Origin: Cranoglanis bouderius
Taxonomy: Eukaryota > Chordata > Actinopteri > Siluriformes > Cranoglanididae
Length of the DNA: 64,000 nt
Assembly: GCA_023630585.1 (NCBI GenBank)
Contig: CM042568.1
Location: 45,016-109,015 of the forward strand
Direction of reading: 5' to 3'
A program made the position numbers and the translations under genes. Each line of letters begins with the position of its first letter. The first letter of the stretch is position 1. Below the pieces are notes generated by a model. The model was not told the origin of the DNA. It did not search any database and saw nothing but the letters and a program-made list of their open reading frames with translations. Positions 1 through 9,866 of the stretch are shown here, piece after piece.

Positions 1-1
1 G

Positions 2-787
2 GGTCTGCCATTTCTCCCCTACCAACATGTGAGCTTCGTGTATAGTTTTGTCCTGCAGCCTCTTGCCAATACCACGTTTAGCCCACACGATGGCAGTATT
101 GAAACATTCCTCCCAGCCCCGGGAAGGAACATGCTGAAGCCTAGCCATTTCTTCCACCAATGCGTCCTCATAATGATTTTTAAGGATCAGCATGGTGGTG
201 TAGGCCCAGTTTTTGGCATTGCCCTCAATCAGGGCTTGTGTTGTGGGGTTTGGCAAAGCAGGTTTGATGACCTCTGACAGGTGCTTTTCAATTTTAGTGA
301 TTGCAGGAGGCTGGTCCTGGCTAATATTGTTTTTGTGGTGCACTAATTTGATGATTTTAAATAATGTTCGGGTTTTAATGACAAAATCAGGGTCATCCGA
401 ATAGGTCTTGGGCTTTGTGTTTTGTCTCTGATGTGTGTTTTTGTTTTGCAGGTGTGAACGAACGGGCCACGTTCTGTTCTGCACCCTCTCCCTTGGTTCC
501 TTCGTGAAGGATTTTTGTCTGGACATGAATGTATCGGGCCCAAAACGGGCCCGGGGTTCAAAAAATTGAGGTCTACCAGACCGCTGATAAAACTCAGTAC
601 GGTAAGTCAGGGGTGCCCTCATGTGGCCCCCATATTTAACTGCGTCTGCATAAGAGAACACTCTCTCCCTCTGTGCATGACGCTCAGTGCTGCGGAATGA
701 ACGGGGCATAGGCCCGGCTGTGCCCTGAACGGCACGCCTGCGTCCACGGGTGACCACAGTCCAACCATCTCTTTCTGGCAGTACCAT
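2..787 (-). CDS. ORF1 of E0, SGNH-type protein, N-terminal part
   Basis: The ATG is at 785-787 and opens the same MVLPERDGWTVVTRGRR start as the other copies. I read the frame down to the window edge and found no stop. It covers the basic N-terminus and the conserved helical middle region, up to the residues that follow HEAHMLVGEKWQ in the sister copies. The SGNH domain lies outside the window, so whether the whole ORF is intact is unknown. Confidence 0.8.
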   Translation of the reverse strand, partial: MVLPERDGWTVVTRGRRRAVQGTAGPMPRSFRSTERHAQRERVFSYADAVKYGGHMRAPLTYRTEFYQRSGRPQFFEPRARFGPDTFMSRQKSFTKEPRERVQNRTWPVRSHLQNKNTHQRQNTKPKTYSDDPDFVIKTRTLFKIIKLVHHKNNISQDQPPAITKIEKHLSEVIKPALPNPTTQALIEGNAKNWAYTTMLILKNHYEDALVEEMARLQHVPSRGWEECFNTAIVWAKRGIGKRLQDKTIHEAHMLVGEKWQT

Positions 788-982
788 GTTGTAGAAAAAT
801 TATTTGATTTTCTAAATGTGAAATCAAAGCAAGTATTTGAAAAAATTATAGCAGGTAAGTATAACTTAATTTGTCTTTTGTGACTTTGTGTCAAAGAAAA
901 ATAAATAAATAAATAAATCCAGATTAATGTAAACCAATTGGTCTTGTGTGTTTTTTTTGTAATGTGTATCTAATTGAAGAAT

Positions 983-1039
983 GAACAAGCCGTTGCAACG
1001 TTTCGGTTCTCTCAGAACCTTCTTCAGGCAGGCTTGTTC
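983..1039 (-). ncRNA. Hammerhead-like ribozyme motif of E0
   Basis: This 57-nt motif has the same plan as the E5 copy: closing stem, CTGAAGA, stem II GGTTC/GAACC, GAAA and a short stem III. Its stem II loop is TGAGA, where the plus copies have CAAGT, while both stem strands are unchanged. That pattern of changes in the loop only is what RNA structure constraint predicts. Confidence 0.6.
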
Positions 1040-1220
1040 TGATTTTCCAAAAGAATATATAAATTGAAATAGAAAAAACAAAGAAATGAAAATAAAACAA
1101 ATGTATGTTGAGGATCAGAATAATAAGTTTTGGAATGCAAAAGGTGTTGTAGGCTTTCTCTCTCAGAGTTGGAAGCAGTGAATGAAATTCTGAGGCCTCA
1201 GTTGTCCCATTTTATGGTGT

Positions 1221-1299
1221 GGGGGCGGGACTCAGTTTGAATGAGCCAATCGGAGCCTGTCCATTGTTCCGGTTTGAAAAGAAACAGCTTAGAGCCAAT
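1221..1299 (-). promoter_or_regulatory. CCAAT/GC-box promoter of E0
   Basis: On the element's sense strand this reads as two inverted CCAAT boxes (plus-strand CCAAT at 1246-1250 and 1295-1299) followed by a GC box (1221-1230). The arrangement matches E5. Confidence 0.45.
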
Positions 1300-1646
1300 C
1301 AGAAAAATAGCTGCCTTTTCAAAAATTGTGGAAGGGCTTTTTTTGAATTTTTGAATATAAAATATTAGTGTTTTATACACATATATCTATGTATACATAT
1401 GTGTATATTTAAAAAAATAAAGGAATATATATATTTAAAAAAAATGTTCTTATATTTATATATATATTTTAAAATATATATATAAATATAAATATATTAG
1501 GGTTGCCATAAGCACTTCCCTCTAACTTAAATCCACCCATTTTTCCTTGTTCCAGTGTGTTTTATTATAATTAAAATAAAAAAGCAGACTAATTGTAAGA
1601 TAAGTTTTGTACAGTTGAGTTTACTGCCAACATGAGGCACGGGCTG

Positions 1647-2090
1647 GTTAGGTTTAGGGTAAGGGTTAGCGGTTAGGGTTAGGGCTTAGGGTTAGGGGAT
1701 TAAGGTTGGGATTGGTTTTAGGGAAGGGGTTGGCGGTTAGGGTTAGGGATTAGGATTAGGGTTAGGGCCTGAGGTTAGGGTTAGGGGATTAAGTTTAGGG
1801 TAAGAGTTAGCGGTTAGGGTTAGGGCTTAGGGTTAGGATTAGGGGATTAGGGTTAGGATTAGGGGATTAGGGTTAGGAGTAGGGCTTGGGGTTGGGGTGA
1901 GGGCTTGAGGTTGGGGTTAGGGGATTAAGGTTAGGATTAGGTTTAGGGTAAGGGTTAGCGGTTAGGGTTAGGGCTTAGGGTTAGGATTAGGGGATTAAGG
2001 CTAGGATTAGGGTTAGGGAGTTGAGGTTAGGATTAGGGTTAGGGGATTGAGGTTAGGGTTAGGGGTTGAGATTAGGGTTAGGGGGTGTTT
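1647..2090 (-). repeat. Telomere-like 3' tail of E1
   Basis: A degenerate array of TTAGGG, TTAGGA, TTAAGG and related units on the plus strand, that is CCCTAA-type on the element's sense strand. It lies just 3' of ORF2. Confidence 0.85.
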
Positions 2091-2149
2091 TAGGAGGGTG
2101 CGCGCTAACCCATGTGCACAGGCCATCAATGTCGCTCACTCAACTGCAT

Positions 2150-4354
2150 TCACTTCTCATTCAGGCCTTGGGGGTATATAGTGCCCAATTTACTAATCCA
2201 AATTCTCTCTGCTCTTTTTCTCTGGGGTACGGACCACTGCGGGTCGGCCTGTAGGACCGTGACCCGGAAGGATTCCCATCCGTGCTGAAGGAAATGTTGC
2301 ACCAGGTAAGTATTTTTTTCTTTTCCTTTCAGGATGTTGTGTTTGTGTTGTGTCATTCTAACCAGAATGGTGTTGCTCGTCTCTCCCACATATTGGGCTC
2401 CACATTGTTTGCAGCTGATGAGGTAAACACAGTTTTTGCTGTGTACCGTGCCCGATCGGTGAGTATTGAAAACCTCTTTTGTGATTTTGTTTTGTACATA
2501 CTCGTTCTGTTCCAAATATTGACCGTGATGTTTGGGTTTTGTGTTGTGAAGGGGATGGAGTTTGGCTCTAATGAGGTGGTCCTGTAAACTTTTGTTTCTC
2601 CTGAATGCTGCAATAACTTTGTGGTCCTTAAACATTTGTGTTTGTCCCAATATGTGCTGAAAGTTAGATCTTACCTCTCTGGTCAGTTTCGTAGCGGCCG
2701 AGGAGTATGTCAGGACGAAGGGCACGCTGATGCCCTCCGCCTGGGCCCCTCTTACCAGGTAAGATTTAAAAATCTTCCTCAAGAAGGACCTGTTGTATCC
2801 TCTGGGCCTGAGTGCTCTGAAGAGGATCCGTGTCGCTTCCATAAAGTCCCGTTCCTGGGTGCATATGCGCCGGAACCTGAGGAGTTGCGACTTTACAAGG
2901 CCCGAGTAAGTGTGTTTAGGATGGAAACTCCTTTTGTGCAGAAGGGCATGCGTATCAGTTTCTTTAAAGAAGACTTTAATGTCCAATTTGTGTGTTGTAC
3001 TAAAATCTGGGCCTTTGTAAGTTGTGGTGTCTAAAAAATCTACAGATAACTGATTGGTGGTGGATTTCAATTTTATAGACGGGTTATGGCTGTTTAGTGT
3101 GGCCAAAAATCCCTCGAACTCCTCTTCCGAGTGAGTCCATACTCCCCAGATGTCATCCAAATATCTGAAATAATGGAGGGGCCGTTTGTGGCATCGAGCT
3201 AAGGCCGAAGCTTCCCACTCTGCCATAAATATGTTAGCATAGGCCGGGGCAAACTTTTTGCCCATCGCCGTGCCCTTAATCTGTAGAAAGAATTCCCCGT
3301 TGAATTCAAAATCATTTCTATTTAAATTAATATCCAATAGTTGGATGAGCTCCTTATCGGGCCTTGAGGGGTCAGGGTTCTTTTTAAAAATATTTTTGAT
3401 GGCCTGTATTCCTTCTTGTATGTCAATATTAGTGTAAAGGCTATCTATGTCCATAGTGAACAAGATAGCCTTTGGGGGAATTTTAAGTCCTTTGACCTTC
3501 TGAACAAAATCGTACGTGTCTTTTACATAGCTGGGGTGGCCAATCGAAAGGGGGTTTAAATGAAAATCCAGGAATTCGGCCGTATAGTACGTCTCGCTAC
3601 CGCAATCCGACACTATAGGCCTTCCTGGGGGGATCTCGTGAGGCCTGCTCCATTTGGCTGGGTCTTTATGTATTTTGGGGAGCATGTAAAACCTCCTACT
3701 TCTGGGTTCCCCGTTCCCCAACAAGTAGGACTTTTGTTTGGCATTAATATATTTTTTTATGTATAGGGATTGAACTATCTTTTTAATTAGGGGTATTGTG
3801 TCTAAATAAATGGGTGTATGTAATTTCTTGTAATATTGTGGGTCATTTAATTGTCTGTATCCCTCCCATAAATATTGTGCTCGGTCCCATATGACTATAG
3901 CACTGCCTTTGTCCGCAGGTTTAATGACAATTTGCTTATTGTCCTTGAGCTGTTTTAAAGCATGTATTTCCTCCTGAGTGAGGTTAAGCTCTTCCTGGGA
4001 TGGTCTAAAACGTTTTTTCAAATAATCCAGGTCCCTTTCGAATAATGTGTGGAGCTCTGTGGGTAATTTATCTGCGGGTGGGACCCAGTCTGATTTGTGC
4101 GTGAACGGAGGGGGATTTGAGTTTGTGTCACTTTGGAAATATGCTGCCAATTTAAGTCGCCTATGGTATTGTTGAAGGTCGAATCGTGTTTGTATTTGTT
4201 GGTGTTTTCTACTAAATTTACTGGATGGGATAAAGGTCAGGCCCCTATCAAGCAAGCTAAGTTGTGGGGGAGTAATATGAAATTTTTTTGATAAAATTAT
4301 GACATTTCGATTCCCCTCCTGTGCATGCAGGCTTATGGGGAGATTTAATTTAAA
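2150..4354 (-). CDS. ORF2 of E1: Penelope-like reverse transcriptase with GIY-YIG endonuclease
   Basis: The frame is open from the slippery heptamer at 4348-4354 to the stop at 2150. No ATG lies near the N-terminus; the first possible non-AUG start is a TTG at 4255. RT landmarks are KPADKGSAIV, LPKIHKD, the motif A-like MDIDSLYTNID, GTAMG and the catalytic YLDD. The C-terminus has a GIY-YIG nuclease (CVYLISCKQCGAQYVGE) with a CxxC between the two halves. I see no internal stop. It differs from the plus-strand copies at scattered residues, so it is an older lineage that stayed intact. Confidence 0.88.
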   Translation of the reverse strand, partial: FKLNLPISLHAQEGNRNVIILSKKFHITPPQLSLLDRGLTFIPSSKFSRKHQQIQTRFDLQQYHRRLKLAAYFQSDTNSNPPPFTHKSDWVPPADKLPTELHTLFERDLDYLKKRFRPSQEELNLTQEEIHALKQLKDNKQIVIKPADKGSAIVIWDRAQYLWEGYRQLNDPQYYKKLHTPIYLDTIPLIKKIVQSLYIKKYINAKQKSYLLGNGEPRSRRFYMLPKIHKDPAKWSRPHEIPPGRPIVSDCGSETYYTAEFLDFHLNPLSIGHPSYVKDTYDFVQKVKGLKIPPKAILFTMDIDSLYTNIDIQEGIQAIKNIFKKNPDPSRPDKELIQLLDINLNRNDFEFNGEFFLQIKGTAMGKKFAPAYANIFMAEWEASALARCHKRPLHYFRYLDDIWGVWTHSEEEFEGFLATLNSHNPSIKLKSTTNQLSVDFLDTTTYKGPDFSTTHKLDIKVFFKETDTHALLHKRSFHPKHTYSGLVKSQLLRFRRICTQERDFMEATRILFRALRPRGYNRSFLRKIFKSYLVRGAQAEGISVPFVLTYSSAATKLTREVRSNFQHILGQTQMFKDHKVIAAFRRNKSLQDHLIRAKLHPLHNTKPKHHGQYLEQNEYVQNKITKEVFNTHRSGTVHSKNCVYLISCKQCGAQYVGETSNTILVRMTQHKHNILKGKEKNTYLVQHFLQHGWESFRVTVLQADPQWSVPQRKRAERIWISKLGTIYPQGLNEK
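4314..4354 (-). promoter_or_regulatory. -1 frameshift signal of E1
   Basis: The slippery TTTAAAT (complement of 4348-4354) abuts the ORF1 TAA (4345-4347). A stem TCCCC/GGGGA with an inner CCTG/CAGG follows. The ORF2 frame is exactly -1 relative to ORF1 and is open through the site. Confidence 0.7.
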
Positions 4355-6168
4355 TATTGGAGCCAGTGCTGAAGCATGTTTCTGGCTGTGTCCACCGTCC
4401 AGTGAATATTGTCACTTTCGGTGTGGAATTCTGACCTGGACAGAGCTGGAATATGCTTAAGGTTGGCACAGATATATGTGTTTAGGGTGGTCAATTGTGT
4501 CTGCTCCTTTGTTGGGAGCATGCCTGAAAAGTTCACCTCTGGAACCCAAATTTGTGCCAGAGGGAACTTTTCTTTAGCCGCTCGTAAAGCCGCCTGCATC
4601 TGTTTGATCGCAGTGTCCTTGGCGTTCTGTGCCCGGCTGTTAATACCCAGCGATAGGACAACGTGTTCCACGTCGGTGGAGACAGCATTTTTACTTATCA
4701 CGGCCTCCATATGTCTGAACGTGGCACCTGGATAGCTTTCTATTTGGAGGTCCGAGTTTTTGAACGGTGGGATTTTGGATAGATTGGAGTCCCCGATAAT
4801 GAGCCATTTTTTCCGGACAGTGAGCTTCCATTCAACCATTTTCCTGGGCGTGTTTATATGCCTATTAGGCCCGTCCTCCTGGGAGTCACGTTGTACTCCC
4901 GAGGGTAGGCCGAAGTCGACATTGAAACGGGCCTGTGTGGCTGTCCTGAGGCTAGTGACCTTGTCGGGGCTTAGGGTCACCCTTTGTGAGCCCGAATTGC
5001 CCTGTTCACACTCCCCTTGGTCCTCAATGAGGATTGGGTCTTGTTCCAGTCTGACACAGGGATTGGAACGCAAGTGAGGAGTGCGTCGTTCTTTTGGGGA
5101 GGCCGGGAGATTAAATGGCCCATCTGATTGGCCGTCCGAGTCCTCCTCTCTAGTAGGGGACCAATCGTTCAGTGGGTCTGTCATGGTGGATACCGTTTTA
5201 GACGGTTTTACTACTACTGGGGTGGACATTTCAGACAGCGATTGTGAGTGTGACCCAGTGTGCACTAACGCCTGCACCGTAACGGTTGTAGCCGTCGCGT
5301 TTTCTAGGAGAGGAGGAGCCGGAGGGCAAGTTTGGGTCTCCGCTTCCTCCCTCATCCCTTCAGAATCGGCAGCAGGAGCAGGGGTCTGCCACTTCTCCCC
5401 TACCAACGTGTGAGCTTCGTGTATAGTTTTGTCTTTCAGCCTCTTGCCAATACCACGTTTAGCCCACACGATGGCAGTATTGAAGCATTCCTCCCAGCCC
5501 TGGGAAGGAACATGCTGAAGCTTGGCCATTTCTTCCACCAGTGCGTCTTCATAATGCTGTTTAAGAATCAGCATGGTGGTATAGGCCCAGTTTTTGGCAT
5601 TGCCCTCAATAAGGGCTTGTGTCGTGGGGTTGGGCAAGGCTGGTTTGATGACCTCTGACAGGTGCTTTTCAATTTTGTTAATTGCAGGAGGCTGTTCCTG
5701 GCCAATATTATTTTTGTGGTGCACTAATTTGATAATTTTAAACAAGGTACGGGTTTTCATTACAAAATCAGGGTCATCCGAATAGGTCTTGGGCTTTGTG
5801 TTTTGTCTCTGATACATGTTTTTCTTTTTCAGGTGTGAATGAAGGGGCCACGTGCTGTTCTGCACCCTCTCCCTTGGTCCCTTCATGAAGGATTTTTGTC
5901 TGGAAATAAATGTATCAGGCCCAAAACGGGCCCGGGGTTCAAAAAATTGTGGTCTACCAGACCGCTGATAGGGCTCAGTACGGTAAGTCGGAGGCGCCCT
6001 CATGTGGCCTCCATATTTAACTGCGTCTGCATAGGAGAACACTCTCTCCCTCTGTGCATGACGCTCGGTGCTGCGGAACGAACGGGGCATAGGCCCGGCT
6101 GCGCCCTGAATGGCACGCCTGCGTCCACGGGTGACAACGGTCCAACCGTCTCTCTCTGGCAGAACCAT
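4345..6168 (-). CDS. ORF1 of E1: SGNH hydrolase-domain protein
   Basis: 607 aa from the ATG at 6166-6168, chosen because all copies share MVLPERDGW at this point; an in-frame extension to 6267 is unique to E1. The SGNH blocks are present: IGDSN (Ser), YPGAT (Gly), LGIN (Asn) and SDNIHW (Asp/His). The middle linker is acidic and proline-rich. The stop overlaps the frameshift site into ORF2. Confidence 0.85.
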   Translation of the reverse strand: MVLPERDGWTVVTRGRRRAIQGAAGPMPRSFRSTERHAQRERVFSYADAVKYGGHMRAPPTYRTEPYQRSGRPQFFEPRARFGPDTFISRQKSFMKGPRERVQNSTWPLHSHLKKKNMYQRQNTKPKTYSDDPDFVMKTRTLFKIIKLVHHKNNIGQEQPPAINKIEKHLSEVIKPALPNPTTQALIEGNAKNWAYTTMLILKQHYEDALVEEMAKLQHVPSQGWEECFNTAIVWAKRGIGKRLKDKTIHEAHTLVGEKWQTPAPAADSEGMREEAETQTCPPAPPLLENATATTVTVQALVHTGSHSQSLSEMSTPVVVKPSKTVSTMTDPLNDWSPTREEDSDGQSDGPFNLPASPKERRTPHLRSNPCVRLEQDPILIEDQGECEQGNSGSQRVTLSPDKVTSLRTATQARFNVDFGLPSGVQRDSQEDGPNRHINTPRKMVEWKLTVRKKWLIIGDSNLSKIPPFKNSDLQIESYPGATFRHMEAVISKNAVSTDVEHVVLSLGINSRAQNAKDTAIKQMQAALRAAKEKFPLAQIWVPEVNFSGMLPTKEQTQLTTLNTYICANLKHIPALSRSEFHTESDNIHWTVDTARNMLQHWLQYLN

Positions 6169-6357
6169 GTTTTCTAAATGTGAATTTAAAACAAGGATTT
6201 GAAAATATATAGCAGGTAAGTATAACTCAATTTGTCTTGTGACCTTGTGTAAAATAAAGGAAAACAAATCAATAAACTCAGATAAATGTATCCAAATTGG
6301 TCTTGTGTTTTTTGTAATGTTTTAGATAAATTTTTTAAATTTGAAAAATAGAGGAAT

Positions 6358-6414
6358 GAACAAGCCGTTGCAACGTTTCGGTTCACTTGGAACCTTCTTC
6401 AGGCAGGCTTGTTC
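6358..6414 (-). ncRNA. Hammerhead-like ribozyme motif of E1
   Basis: A 57-nt motif with closing stem, CTGAAGA, stem II GGTTC/GAACC around a CAAGT loop, GAAA and a self-complementary stem III. It sits 190 nt upstream of the ORF1 start. Confidence 0.6.
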
Positions 6415-6617
6415 TGATTTAGAAAAAATATATATATAAAAAGAGTTCTCTGAATGAATCAAAACAATAATCAAAAAGGAAAGAAATGAAAAGAAAATAA
6501 TGTGGATTAAGGATCAGAATAATAGGCTTTGAAATGCAAAGTGTTGGAGGCTTTCTCTCTCAGAGCTGGAAGCAGTGAATAAAATTCTGCAGCCTCAGTT
6601 GTCATAATTTAAAGTGT

Positions 6618-6696
6618 GGGGGCGGGACTCAGTTAAAATGAGCCAATGGGAGCCTGTCCCTTGTTTTGGTTTGAAAAGAAACAGCTCCCAGCCAAT
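6618..6696 (-). promoter_or_regulatory. CCAAT/GC-box promoter of E1
   Basis: GC box at 6618-6626; CCAAT at 6643-6647 and 6692-6696 on the plus strand. Same order and spacing as E5. Confidence 0.45.
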
Positions 6697-6774
6697 CAGA
6701 AATATGGCTGTCTTTTAAAAAATTGTGCAAGGGCATTTTTTGAATATTTGAATACAAACAAATTGTGATATGAA

Positions 6775-6848
6775 TGTTTTATATACATATGCATATATAT
6801 ACACACACATATACACACATACACATACATACATACATACATACACAT

Positions 6849-6908
<60 letters not shown>

Positions 6909-7030
6909 GCACACATACACACATACACATACACAAACACACACACACACACATACTTGTATATTTTTATAAAAAAAGGTGTTATTATACATATACATAT
7001 ATATACATACATACATATATATATATAATT
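6775..7030. repeat. TA/CA microsatellite in the E1 leader
   Basis: Compound simple repeat of (TA)n, (CA)n and ACAT units. The short ORFs that cross it on both strands are artefacts of the repeat. Confidence 0.9.
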
Positions 7031-7144
7031 TTAACTATTTGTGTTGCCCATGAGCACTTACTACAATAAAAATTTTAATAAGCAGACTGATTATAAGATA
7101 AATTATGAACAGTTGAGCTTAATGCCAACATGAGGCACGGGCTG

Positions 7145-7602
7145 ATTAGGTTTAGGGTAAGGGTTAGCGGTTAGGGTTAGGGATTAGGGTTAGGATTAGG
7201 GGATTAAGGTTAGGTTTAGCGGTTAGGGTTAGGGATTAGGATTAGGGTTAGGGGATTAAGGTTAGGATTAGGGTTAGGGCCTGAGGTTAGGGTTAGGGGA
7301 TTAAGTTTAGGGTAAGAGTTAGCGGTTAGGGTTAGGGCTTAGGGTTAGGATTAGGGGATTAGGGTTAGGATTAGGGGATTAGGGTTAGGATTAGGGCTTG
7401 AGGTTAGGGTTAGGGCTTGAGGTTAGGGTTAGGGGATTAAGGTTAGGATTAGGTTTAGGGTAAGGGTTAGCGGTTAGGGTTAGGGCTTAGGGTTAGGATT
7501 AGGGGATTAAGGCTAGGATTAGGGTTAGGGAGTTGAGGTTAGGATTAGGGTTAGGGGATTGAGGTTAGGGTTAGGGGTTGAGATTAGGGTTAGGGGGTGT
7601 TT
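7145..7602 (-). repeat. Telomere-like 3' tail of E2
   Basis: About 460 bp of degenerate TTAGGG-type units (CCCTAA on the sense strand), ending about 60 bp from the ORF2 stop. The higher-order arrangement of variant units is close to that of E1. Confidence 0.85.
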
Positions 7603-7661
7603 TAGGAGGGTGCGCGCTAACCCATGTGCACAGGCCATCAATGTCGCTCACTCAACTGCAT

Positions 7662-9866
7662 TCACTTGTCATTCAGGCCTTGGGGGTATATAGTGCCCAA
7701 TTTACTAATCCAAATTCTCTCTGCTCTTTTTCTCTGGGGTACGGACCACTGCGGGTCGGCCTGCAGGACCGTGACCCGGAAGGATTCCCATCCGTGCTGA
7801 AGGAAATGTTGGACCAGGTAAGTATTTTTTTCTTTTCCTTTCAGGATATTGTGTTTATGTTGTGTCATTCTGACCAGAATGGTGTTGCTCGTCTCTCCCA
7901 CATATTGGGCTCCACATTGTTTGCAGCTGATGAGGTACACGCAGTTTTTGCTGTGTACCGTGCCCGATCGGTGAGTATTGAAAACCTCTTTTGTGAGTTT
8001 GTTTTGTACATACTCGTACTGTTCCAAATATTGACCATGATGCTTGGGTTTTGTGTTGTGAAGGGGATGAAGTTTGGCTCTAATGAGGTGGTCCTGTAGA
8101 CTTTTGTTTTTCCTGTATGCTGCAATAACTTTGTGGTCCTTAAATAATTGTGTTTGTCCCAATATGTGCTGGAAGTTAGACCTTACCTCTCTGGTCAGTC
8201 TCGTAGCGGCCGAGGAGTACGTCAGGACAAAGGGCACACTGTTACCCTCCGCCTGGGCCCTTCTTACCAGGTAAGATTTAAAAACCTTCCTTAAGAAGGA
8301 CCTGTTGTATCCTCTGGGCCTGAGTGCTTTGAAGAGGACGTGTGTCGCCTCTCTAAAGTCCCGTTCCTGGGTGCAAATTCGACGGAACCTGAGGAGTTGT
8401 GACTTGACCAGGCCCGAGTAAGTGTGTTTGGGGTGGAAACTCTTTTTATGTAGTAGGGCATGTGTGTCGGTTTCTTTAAAGAAGACCTTTGTATCCAGTA
8501 TGTGTGATGAATTGAAATCTGGGCCTTTGTAAGTTGTGGTGTCTAAAAAGTCTACTGATAGCTGACTGGTGGTGGATTTTAATTTTATGGAAGGGTTATG
8601 GTTGTTTAGTGTGTCCAAAAATTCGTCGAACTCCTCTTCCGAGTGAGTCCATACTCCCCAGATGTCGTCCAGATATCTAAAATAATGGAGGGGCCGTTTG
8701 TGGCATCGGGATAAGGCCGAATCTTCCCATTCTGCCATGAATATGTTGGCATAGGCCGGGGCAAACTTTTTGCCCATCGCCGTGCCTTTAATCTGTAAGA
8801 AAAATTCCCCGTTAAATTCAAAATCGTTTCTGTTTAAATTTATATCTAATAGTTGGATGAGCTCCTTATCGGGCCTTAAGGGGTCAGGGTTTTTTTGGAA
8901 AACATTTTTGATGGCCTGTATTCCTTTTCGGATATCGATATTAGTGTAAAGGCTATCTATGTCCATAGTGAACAAGATAGCCTTTTGGGGAATTTTAAGT
9001 CCTTTGACTTTCTGTACAAAGTCGTACGTGTCTTTAATGTAGCTGGGGTGGCCAATCGAAAGGGGATTTAAATAATAGTCTAAAAATTCGGCCGTATAGT
9101 ACGTTTCGCTGCCGCAATCCGATACTATAGGCCTTCCTGGGGGAATTTCATGAGGCTTGCTCCATTTGGCTGGGTCTTTATGAATTTTGGGGAGCATGTA
9201 AAATCGCCTACTTCTAGGCTCCCCGTTCCCCAATAGGTAGGATTTTTGTTTGGCATTAATAAATTTTTTTAAATATAGGGATTGGACTATTTTTTGAATT
9301 ATGGGAACTGTGTCTAAATAAATGGGTTTATCTAATTTCCTATAATAATTTGGGTCATTCAATTGCCTATACCCCTCCCATAAATATTGTACTCGGTCCC
9401 ATATCACTATAGCGCTGCCTTTGTCTGCAGGCTTAATGACAATCTGTTTATTGTCCTTTAATTGTTTTAGAGCGTTAATCTCCTCCTGAGTGAGGTTAAG
9501 CTCTTCCTGGGACGGTCTAAAATGTTTTTTTAAAAATTCCAGATCCCTTTCAAATAATGTGTGAAGTTCTGTGGGTAATTTGTCTGCGGGTGGGACCCAG
9601 TCCGATTTGGGTGTGAACGGAGGGGGATTTGAGTCTGTGTCATTTTTGAAATATGCTGCCAATTTAAGTCGCCTATGGTACTGTTGTAGGTCGTATCGTG
9701 TCTGTATTTGTAGGCGTTTTCTACTAATTTTACCCGATGGGATAAAGGTCAAGCCCCTATCGAGCAGGCTAAGTTGTGGGGGAGTAATATAGAATTTTTT
9801 GGACAAGATTACAATATTTCGATTCCCCTCCTGTGCATGCAGGCTTGTGGGGAGATTTAATTTAAA
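7662..9866 (-). CDS. ORF2 of E2: reverse transcriptase with GIY-YIG endonuclease
   Basis: Open from the heptamer at 9860-9866 to 7662; the part from the TTG at 9806 is 714 aa. All RT and GIY-YIG landmarks are present, including YLDD and CVYLISCKQCGAQYVGE. Like E5, it has no ATG for roughly its first 200 codons, so an independent AUG start would lose part of the RT. Confidence 0.88.
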   Translation of the reverse strand, partial: FKLNLPTSLHAQEGNRNIVILSKKFYITPPQLSLLDRGLTFIPSGKISRKRLQIQTRYDLQQYHRRLKLAAYFKNDTDSNPPPFTPKSDWVPPADKLPTELHTLFERDLEFLKKHFRPSQEELNLTQEEINALKQLKDNKQIVIKPADKGSAIVIWDRVQYLWEGYRQLNDPNYYRKLDKPIYLDTVPIIQKIVQSLYLKKFINAKQKSYLLGNGEPRSRRFYMLPKIHKDPAKWSKPHEIPPGRPIVSDCGSETYYTAEFLDYYLNPLSIGHPSYIKDTYDFVQKVKGLKIPQKAILFTMDIDSLYTNIDIRKGIQAIKNVFQKNPDPLRPDKELIQLLDINLNRNDFEFNGEFFLQIKGTAMGKKFAPAYANIFMAEWEDSALSRCHKRPLHYFRYLDDIWGVWTHSEEEFDEFLDTLNNHNPSIKLKSTTSQLSVDFLDTTTYKGPDFNSSHILDTKVFFKETDTHALLHKKSFHPKHTYSGLVKSQLLRFRRICTQERDFREATHVLFKALRPRGYNRSFLRKVFKSYLVRRAQAEGNSVPFVLTYSSAATRLTREVRSNFQHILGQTQLFKDHKVIAAYRKNKSLQDHLIRAKLHPLHNTKPKHHGQYLEQYEYVQNKLTKEVFNTHRSGTVHSKNCVYLISCKQCGAQYVGETSNTILVRMTQHKHNILKGKEKNTYLVQHFLQHGWESFRVTVLQADPQWSVPQRKRAERIWISKLGTIYPQGLNDK
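9826..9866 (-). promoter_or_regulatory. -1 frameshift signal of E2
   Basis: TTTAAAT (complement of 9860-9866) abuts the ORF1 TAA (9857-9859). The downstream TCCCC/GGGGA stem is conserved, and ORF2 is in the -1 frame. Confidence 0.7.

Larger units (their letters stand above)
1..1646 (-). mobile_element. Penelope-like element copy E0 (5' part only)
   Basis: This is the 5' portion of a minus-strand copy that runs off the left edge of the window. It contains the N-terminal part of ORF1 (787 down to 2), the hammerhead-like motif at 983-1039, a GC box and two CCAAT boxes at 1221-1299, and an AT-rich leader. Its 5' end abuts the telomere-like tail of E1 at about 1646, so the copies are head to tail. 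Confidence 0.85.
1647..7144 (-). mobile_element. Penelope-like element copy E1, full unit
   Basis: A complete 5.5-kb minus-strand unit. The leader is at 6169-7144 and includes a long TA/CA microsatellite. The hammerhead-like motif is at 6358-6414, ORF1 at 4345-6168, ORF2 at 2150-4354 (by -1 frameshift), and the telomere-like tail at 1647-2090. Both ORFs are open. The 5' flank of ORF1 is shorter than in other copies and lacks the TGA that normally precedes the ATG, so the frame also stays open upstream to 6267. Confidence 0.88.

Noticed and set aside
4409..5785. A series of open frames antisense to ORF1 (and the same set in every copy)
   Set aside because: They are shadows of the conserved ORF1 coding sequence, recur wherever ORF1 does, and show no protein motif of their own.
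6696..7069. Open frames on both strands through the TA/CA tract
   Set aside because: Pure microsatellite translation (Tyr/Ile/Cys/Val/His/Thr runs).
7578..8099. A 173-codon frame antisense to the GIY-YIG end, repeated in all copies
   Set aside because: It starts in the telomere-like tail and its conservation is explained by the nuclease on the opposite strand.
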